This document shows positions 31,695-35,945 of a DNA stretch of 35,945 nt, piece by piece. The number at the start of each line of letters is the position of its first letter. Position 1 is the stretch's first letter. The stretch is from Thermoplasmatota archaeon (GTDB taxonomy: Archaea > Thermoplasmatota > Penumbrarchaeia > Penumbrarchaeales > Penumbrarchaeaceae). The position numbers and the translations under genes were made by a program. The notes under the pieces are model-generated. The model made no database searches. It worked only from the letters and a program-made list of their open reading frames with translations, and was not told the origin of the DNA. The DNA lies in the NCBI GenBank assembly GCA_016928095.1, contig JAFGLL010000012.1, forward strand, positions 1 through 35,945. Reading direction: 5' to 3'.

Positions 31695-31753
31695 AGGTTC
31701 CACCAAATACCGTTCTTCTATTAAAAGTTAAAGAGAACGGACAGGTGGAACCT
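31695..31753 (-). promoter_or_regulatory. Two-stem inverted repeat between uL15 and secY
   Basis: AGGTTCCACC (31695-31704) pairs perfectly with GGTGGAACCT (31744-31753). Inside, CCGTTCT (31710-31716) pairs with AGAACGG (31734-31740) around a 17-base A/T-rich loop. The right arm touches the uL15 stop codon. In a read-through mRNA it would form a strong stem right after uL15; it may mark a processing or attenuation site. Confidence 0.55.
31719..31726 (-). promoter_or_regulatory. Possible internal TATA box for secY
   Basis: TTTTAATA on the minus strand, in the loop of the inverted repeat. A start near 31697 would give a leader of about 31 bases with GGTG before the ATG and would leave out nearly all of the hairpin. 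Confidence 0.4.
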
Positions 31754-32190
31754 CATTTCTCACTTATGGTCACCGATCCTCCGGAGGCTTCGATCTTCTC
31801 CACAGCTCTCTGCGAGGCTGACCTCGTGAGCACATGGACGTTCAGTTCTCCGATAGAGCCGCCTCCCAGGAGCTTGGTTATTCCGAACTTCTCGAGGTCT
31901 ATGTCATATCCTTCTCCCTTCTTCTTTGCGACCCCGTCCCTCGTCATTGAATCTATGTTCTCCCTTATCGTTGACAGGTTGATGGTGATATCCGCGCTCA
32001 CAACTGATTGAGGTCTCTTGAAGCCGTGCCTTCCAAAATATTCCTTTCCATAGTACTTGATGATATGCATGTAGCGGTGCTTGTGGTTGCCTGCCATACC
32101 TCGGCCGCCCCTTTTTCCGGCCCCCCTTCTGGCTTTGATACCGTGGCCATGGGTCTTCTTTCCCCTCATCTTCTCATTTTTTGTGGACAT
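31753..32190 (-). CDS. rpl15: 50S ribosomal protein uL15
   Basis: Large-subunit protein with the Gly/Lys/Arg-rich N-terminus typical of uL15 (KMRGKKTHGHGIKARRGAGKRGGRGMAGNHKH), here about residues 7-38, followed by the KYYGKEYFGRHGFKRPQ segment of archaeal members and the C-terminal RSASQRAVEKIEASGGSV. GTG at 32199 and ATG at 32196 are also in frame. I use the ATG at 32190 because AGGTGA is best spaced for it (145 aa). It follows uL30 in standard archaeal spc order, with secY next. Confidence 0.95.
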   Translation of the reverse strand: MSTKNEKMRGKKTHGHGIKARRGAGKRGGRGMAGNHKHRYMHIIKYYGKEYFGRHGFKRPQSVVSADITINLSTIRENIDSMTRDGVAKKKGEGYDIDLEKFGITKLLGGGSIGELNVHVLTRSASQRAVEKIEASGGSVTISEK

Positions 32191-32200
32191 GGTCATCACC

Positions 32201-32668
32201 TCAGATCATCCTCTCAAGGAGCTTGTTGATCTCCTTTCCCCGGTATCCCAGAGCTCCACCGACACTGTAGGCCCGCTTGATACCCTCGTATCCGCCTTTC
32301 CTGGGCGGGTTCAGTCTGAACACAGGGTTCAACCCATCGATGCTCCTGTGATCGAAGGCTCCCTCCGACACAGCCGCAGCAAGTCCCTTGAGGTCCTTGA
32401 ATTCCGTGTTCTTCTTCACTATCTGGTCGGAAAGTCTGCTGCTGCCGTTATATTCGGACCTCTCATGGAATAGTCTCTCAAGGGTATCGGCCTCTACCTC
32501 CCCCCATGTGATATAGTCCTTGGCCTTCAACAGCATCCCCTTGAACTCAACCGTTTCAGGTATCACTATGCAGTGATTGACCCTGTTCAGCCTGAGAAGC
32601 CTCAGTGTTTCCTTTATCCGGGGTTCGACCTTTATCGTACCCCTTACCCTTACAACCGCCAGGGTCAT
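32201..32668 (-). CDS. rpl30: 50S ribosomal protein uL30
   Basis: A 155-aa uL30 of the long archaeal/eukaryotic type. The N-terminal [20 protein letters not shown] is the conserved core strand and helix, followed by [20 protein letters not shown]. The C-terminal extension ends [16 protein letters not shown] plus a short helix, as in eukaryotic L7. Its ATG overlaps the uS5 stop (ATGA), which indicates translational coupling. Confidence 0.96.
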   Translation of the reverse strand: MTLAVVRVRGTIKVEPRIKETLRLLRLNRVNHCIVIPETVEFKGMLLKAKDYITWGEVEADTLERLFHERSEYNGSSRLSDQIVKKNTEFKDLKGLAAAVSEGAFDHRSIDGLNPVFRLNPPRKGGYEGIKRAYSVGGALGYRGKEINKLLERMI

Positions 32669-33552
32669 TGGTCCCCACCCCCTATATCTGTGGCCACCTG
32701 ATCAACAACAATGGGTCCGGAAAGGTGTTTGAGCTCGATCCTTTTGGACCTCTGCACCTTCACCAGGTTAGTTCCTTTCAATGCATCGATCACTGCCCTG
32801 GCATTGTTCACGGTGGTCTTTGTCTGCCCTCTCGAGAATCCCCACACGTCATTTATACCAGCAAGTTTGAGTATCTTTTTAGCCACATCACCAACGGCAA
32901 GACCCACACCCCTGGGCGCTGGTCTGAGAGTAACCTCTGTAGACCCCGATTTCCCGATGACCTTGAAAGGCAAACTGTGAGGGTTCATACACCCGCACTC
33001 CCATGACCCGCAACCCCTTACGAGTTCGATCATGTTCAGCTTGGCATTATCGATGGCCTTCTTGATGGTCGGGCCGACCTCCTTCCCTCTGGCAGATCCC
33101 AGACCGACGTATCCATTGACGTTCCCTACGACCACCGTGATGGAGAACCTGGTCCTTCTCCCGGAATCGGTCATCCTCTGGACCATGTTAACTTTGAGGA
33201 CCTCATCGACCAGGGTATCCCCCATCAAGGTATCCACTATCTGTGACTCTCTCAAGGGAAGGCCGCAGTTGAGGGCTTCGCTCAAGGTCCTTATATGACC
33301 TCCTTTCACCATCATTCCCAGCTGCGTCCTGGGAACCCATTCACCCTCATCCCTTCTATCTCTCATGGATTTCTGAATGATGTTCTTCTTGAGTATGAAA
33401 GGTTTTTTACCCCTTTCAGTCTCCTCCTCCGCGGTAGTGGCCTCATCGTCCTCGGGATCCTCCGGGATATCGACCAGGGGAACAACCTCTTCATCCACCT
33501 CTGAAGTATTTCCTTCCAAAGTGGCCACGCTCTTTTTCTCTTCCTCGGTCAT
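32665..33552 (-). CDS. rps5: 30S ribosomal protein uS5 with acidic N-terminal extension
   Basis: Small-subunit protein important for decoding accuracy. The core from about residue 69 contains [65 protein letters not shown] and [16 protein letters not shown], all typical of archaeal uS5. The first 50 residues are very acidic and low-complexity ([20 protein letters not shown]), followed by a basic linker. At 295 aa it is longer than the usual 210-235. GGAGATG inside the end of uL18 supports the ATG at 33552, so the acidic part is probably translated. Confidence 0.96.
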   Translation of the reverse strand: MTEEEKKSVATLEGNTSEVDEEVVPLVDIPEDPEDDEATTAEEETERGKKPFILKKNIIQKSMRDRRDEGEWVPRTQLGMMVKGGHIRTLSEALNCGLPLRESQIVDTLMGDTLVDEVLKVNMVQRMTDSGRRTRFSITVVVGNVNGYVGLGSARGKEVGPTIKKAIDNAKLNMIELVRGCGSWECGCMNPHSLPFKVIGKSGSTEVTLRPAPRGVGLAVGDVAKKILKLAGINDVWGFSRGQTKTTVNNARAVIDALKGTNLVKVQRSKRIELKHLSGPIVVDQVATDIGGGDQ

Positions 33553-33556
33553 ATGC

Positions 33557-34060
33557 TCACATCTCCAGGATCTTGCTTTTCATCTTACCGAAATCATCGG
33601 AGAAACCTTTCTCCTCTCTATGCTCCCCGGCCAACCTACCCTCATCCGGAAATATTCCCTCCCCATGGGGTATGTCCATTCCACCGTCGATGAGCCCCTT
33701 CAAGGCTGCGAAGACCCTGTTTCCGACGGTCGGTTCGTGGAGTCCTATATCAAGGACCGCTTCCGATATGTCGGCCTTCTGTGCCTTCACGGCCGCGAGG
33801 AGTCCAACCAGGTATGATGCTGACGTATCCTTCAAGGAATGCTGCCAGCCCAATTTCTTCAGGTCGGTGAAGCTCGCCTGGATAAGTACCCTGTCGCCAA
33901 CTTCATGGAATGAAACCAGTTGCACCGTGGTTCCCGATAAACTTCTTCTGACCACTGCCCGGGGTTTTCCAGACCGTACCAAGGCCAGCCTGGCCCTGTA
34001 ATCTGTCTTTCCTTCCCTTCTCCTTCGGAAGGGAACATGATATCTTGGTCCCTGTGCCAT
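33557..34060 (-). CDS. rpl18: 50S ribosomal protein uL18
   Basis: A 167-aa uL18, which binds 5S rRNA. The N-terminus [34 protein letters not shown] is characteristic of archaeal members, here residues 1-34, with [32 protein letters not shown] and [19 protein letters not shown] further on. A strong GGAGGTGA Shine-Dalgarno precedes the start, which is the clearest ribosome site in this operon. It lies 1 base after eL19. Confidence 0.96.
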   Translation of the reverse strand: MAQGPRYHVPFRRRREGKTDYRARLALVRSGKPRAVVRRSLSGTTVQLVSFHEVGDRVLIQASFTDLKKLGWQHSLKDTSASYLVGLLAAVKAQKADISEAVLDIGLHEPTVGNRVFAALKGLIDGGMDIPHGEGIFPDEGRLAGEHREEKGFSDDFGKMKSKILEM

Positions 34061-34061
34061 A

Positions 34062-34535
34062 TCACTTCACCTCCTTATCTTGAGGAAGCTTCAGGAATAC
34101 CTTTTCCGTCTGCATGTGGGACCTCATATGTCCCACTGACCTGAAGATCCCCCCGGAAGCATGCTTGTAGTAGTACCTGTAGGTCACGGGGGAGATCACA
34201 CCTTCAGATCTGTATTCCCTCAATGTCCTTCTGATAGGTCGTATCGTCCGGATCCATCTCCTCTTCCTGGGTGCCCTGGCATATTTGCTGCCTTTCCTCG
34301 ATCCATGCCCCTTACGCTTCCCTGCTTCCTTCTGTTTCAACCTATCTCTCTTCCTGCCCGAGGAGACGCCTCTTTCCTGACGCGCCTTGATGACATCCTC
34401 CTTTATCAGTTTCCTGACATCACCCCTCGTCACAGCCTCGGAGATATCCTCAAGATTGTTAGGGTTCATATAGACCCGGTTCTGACCACATTTGAGGATC
34501 TCTGATGCCATCCTTCTCTGGTTGGACAGGTTCAT
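34062..34535 (-). CDS. rpl19e: 50S ribosomal protein eL19
   Basis: A 157-aa basic protein found in archaea and eukaryotes. Its start MNLSNQRRMASEILKCGQNR and the RKRDRLKQKEAGKRKGHGSR, TIRPIRRTLREY and YRYYYKHASGGIFRS segments match the family. A GTG at 34538 is also in frame, but the ATG at 34535 gives the conserved N-terminus and overlaps the eL32 stop by one base (TGATG). Confidence 0.96.
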   Translation of the reverse strand: MNLSNQRRMASEILKCGQNRVYMNPNNLEDISEAVTRGDVRKLIKEDVIKARQERGVSSGRKRDRLKQKEAGKRKGHGSRKGSKYARAPRKRRWIRTIRPIRRTLREYRSEGVISPVTYRYYYKHASGGIFRSVGHMRSHMQTEKVFLKLPQDKEVK

Positions 34536-35026
34536 CACAAAGCCCCCCTGTTGAGTATCCTGATGCCCTTTGCATCTGCCGCTTCGACAATGGAGCGCCT
34601 CTTCCTCGTCCCGACGGTGGCTCCTATCCTCCCAGCCTGAACCCTGGGATCAAGTCCCTCAAGGTCCTCCACCCTGTGGACCGATACCTCGATGAAACCG
34701 GAGGGATGGAGACCCCTCACGTTCGACGGTTTGCCGAACCCGATCCGGACCTTTGAAGGTCTGTACTTGAGGTTCTTCCTCTGCTTGTTGGTGACAGCGC
34801 GCGGCCTTTTCCAGTTCATACCCAGCTTCTTGTACCTGAACCATTCACCCCTCTTGAAATGGGGCTGGACGTCGTAACGCTCCTTTCTCTTTTCCAGGGA
34901 CGCACGGGTATCCTCATCGAGCTGTGGCTTGATCTTCTTCCTTTTGGAAGTTGTGGGGGGAATGACCTCCTCTTTCTCTTCGACCTTTTCATTGGCCTCT
35001 TTGGCTACCTTCTTTTCAGTGGCCAT
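34535..35026 (-). CDS. rpl32e: 50S ribosomal protein eL32
   Basis: A 163-aa archaeal/eukaryotic large-subunit protein. The core has FKRGEWFRYKKLGMNWKRPR, KYRPSKVRIGFGKPSNVRGLHPSG and GATVGTRKRRSIVEAADAKGIRILN. About 50 residues of Glu/Lys-rich N-terminal sequence precede it (ATEKKVAKEANEKVEEKEE). The frame opens at a GTG at 35035; GGGGTGA before the ATG at 35026 favours the shorter start. The Shine-Dalgarno lies inside the last codons of uL6, so the two are coupled. Confidence 0.95.
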   Translation of the reverse strand: MATEKKVAKEANEKVEEKEEVIPPTTSKRKKIKPQLDEDTRASLEKRKERYDVQPHFKRGEWFRYKKLGMNWKRPRAVTNKQRKNLKYRPSKVRIGFGKPSNVRGLHPSGFIEVSVHRVEDLEGLDPRVQAGRIGATVGTRKRRSIVEAADAKGIRILNRGAL

Positions 35027-35027
35027 T

Positions 35028-35567
35028 TCACTCACCCCTGCTAACGAGATAGATCCCGTCCTGAAAAACCCTGGGATCGTATCCTTTGACCACGGTTGAT
35101 TTTTCTATGTTCGCTGCGGTCTGGCCGATCTTTTCCTTATCCATTCCTTCAAGGGTGATCGTATCTCCCGATATCTTCGTGGTCACACCGTCTTGGATAA
35201 TTGCTGTCCTTGGATACCTCTCCCCCAGGAAGTTCTCTATCACGAGCTCCTTCCCCTTGACGGAGGTCTTTATGGGAAAGTGGGAATAGATTATCCTCAT
35301 TTTATACTGGAAGCCATCGGTAACGCCACGCACCATGTTCTTGACATGGGCCACCCATGTGCCCGAGAGACCCATCTCGGACCTTTTGGGTTTATCACAG
35401 TGGACCACTACTTTACCTCCTTCGACCTTAATGGTGACAATGGGGTGAACGAAGCTCCTCTTGAGCTCACCCTTAGGGCCCTTGACCGTCAGCAGATCAC
35501 CTGACAGCTTCATGCTGACGTTCGAGGGTATCTTTATTTCCTTGGTGATAGTATCTACCTTTGTCAT
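35028..35567 (-). CDS. rpl6: 50S ribosomal protein uL6
   Basis: A 179-aa uL6 with two similar alpha/beta domains. Signatures are VSMKLSGDLLTVKGPKGELKR near the N-terminus, SGTWVAHVKNMVRGVTDGF, RIIYSHFPI, and the second domain with VIENFLGERYPR, TLEGMDKEKIGQTAANIE and VFQDGIYL. GAGGTGATATT precedes the ATG. It follows uS8 by 9 bases. Confidence 0.96.
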   Translation of the reverse strand: MTKVDTITKEIKIPSNVSMKLSGDLLTVKGPKGELKRSFVHPIVTIKVEGGKVVVHCDKPKRSEMGLSGTWVAHVKNMVRGVTDGFQYKMRIIYSHFPIKTSVKGKELVIENFLGERYPRTAIIQDGVTTKISGDTITLEGMDKEKIGQTAANIEKSTVVKGYDPRVFQDGIYLVSRGE

Positions 35568-35576
35568 AATATCACC

Positions 35577-35945
35577 TCAATACACGAAGGCCAGCAGCCT
35601 CCCGCCCGTGTGAAGGTCCTTCGCTTTCTCGTTCGTTATTACACCTTTGGTGGTCGTAAGGATAAGAACGCCGAAGTTCTGTGCTGGAAGGAACCTCGAT
35701 TCATAGCCCTCCATTTCCGCTCTCTTCACTCTGAACCGGGGTTTGATGACACCGCAATCGTTGATACTCCCGTTCAGGGTCACCTTGAACCAGCCTGCTC
35801 TGCCGTCCTCGTTGTATTCGAACTGTCTTATGTAACCGTTCTCCTGTATGACCTTCAGGACACGCCCGATGAGTTTAGAGGCCGGTTTGACCTTGCATTC
35901 TCCCTTTCCCGCCCTTTCTGCATTCTTCATGACGGACAAGGCGTC
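35577..35945 (-). CDS. rps8: 30S ribosomal protein uS8 (5' end outside the window)
   Basis: The frame runs off the right edge: the first visible codons read [19 protein letters not shown], which is internal to uS8, so only about 7-10 N-terminal residues are missing. The C-terminal part has [22 protein letters not shown] and ends [11 protein letters not shown]. uS8 binds the central domain of 16S rRNA. It is the most upstream gene seen of this spc operon. Confidence 0.95.
   Translation of the reverse strand, partial: DALSVMKNAERAGKGECKVKPASKLIGRVLKVIQENGYIRQFEYNEDGRAGWFKVTLNGSINDCGVIKPRFRVKRAEMEGYESRFLPAQNFGVLILTTTKGVITNEKAKDLHTGGRLLAFVY

Overview
The window reads as archaeal chromosome, most likely from the Thermoplasmatota or a near relative (inference). 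Supporting signs are the archaeal ribosomal-protein order uS8-uL6-eL32-eL19-uL18-uS5-uL30-uL15-SecY, archaeal-type DnaG, type II methionine aminopeptidase, an archaeal Trm56 methyltransferase, TATA-box promoters about 25 bases before starts, and a SecY with an unusually long N-terminus. Base composition looks near 50% G+C and uniform. No insertion sequence, CRISPR array, prophage or rRNA gene was seen.

Layout. 13-127: tRNA-Lys(UUU), minus strand, interrupted by about 38 bases in the D-arm. 128-454: gene-free, with a long-range inverted repeat. 455-4171 (minus): purM, map, a TsaC/Sua5 protein and a two-TM potassium channel. 4227-10062 (minus): a tight group of a Lon-like AAA+ ATPase without protease domain, two coiled-coil proteins and a membrane-anchored gingipain-like (C25) peptidase, downstream of dnaG (10119-11450). 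11451-11831: intergenic region between divergent dnaG and an ArsR-type regulator. 11832-15508 (plus): the regulator, a Trm56-HD fusion, a small CxxC protein and glyS. 15511-29815 (minus): a HELSH membrane metalloprotease-like protein and four large or medium membrane/surface proteins (Ca-binding TSP3 repeats; PKD/cadherin-like; beta-helix/Ig-like; a small single-pass protein), with asnS among them. 29909-35945 (minus): secY and the distal spc ribosomal operon, entering uS8 at the right edge.

How genes fit together. The right part makes ribosomes and the secretion channel. The middle encodes proteins that would leave through that channel and form part of a Ca-rich cell envelope. Three of them are single-pass proteins with long cytoplasmic tails, two acidic and one basic. 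The dnaG-side group is the best candidate for an undescribed system: a soluble, protease-less Lon-type motor with a zinc ribbon, two coiled-coil partners, and a caspase-fold peptidase outside the membrane.

Several genes have a TATA box placed so that transcription would start at or next to an internal ATG. I have therefore shortened some starts and inferred leaderless mRNAs. All function calls come from reading motifs by eye; no database search was run.
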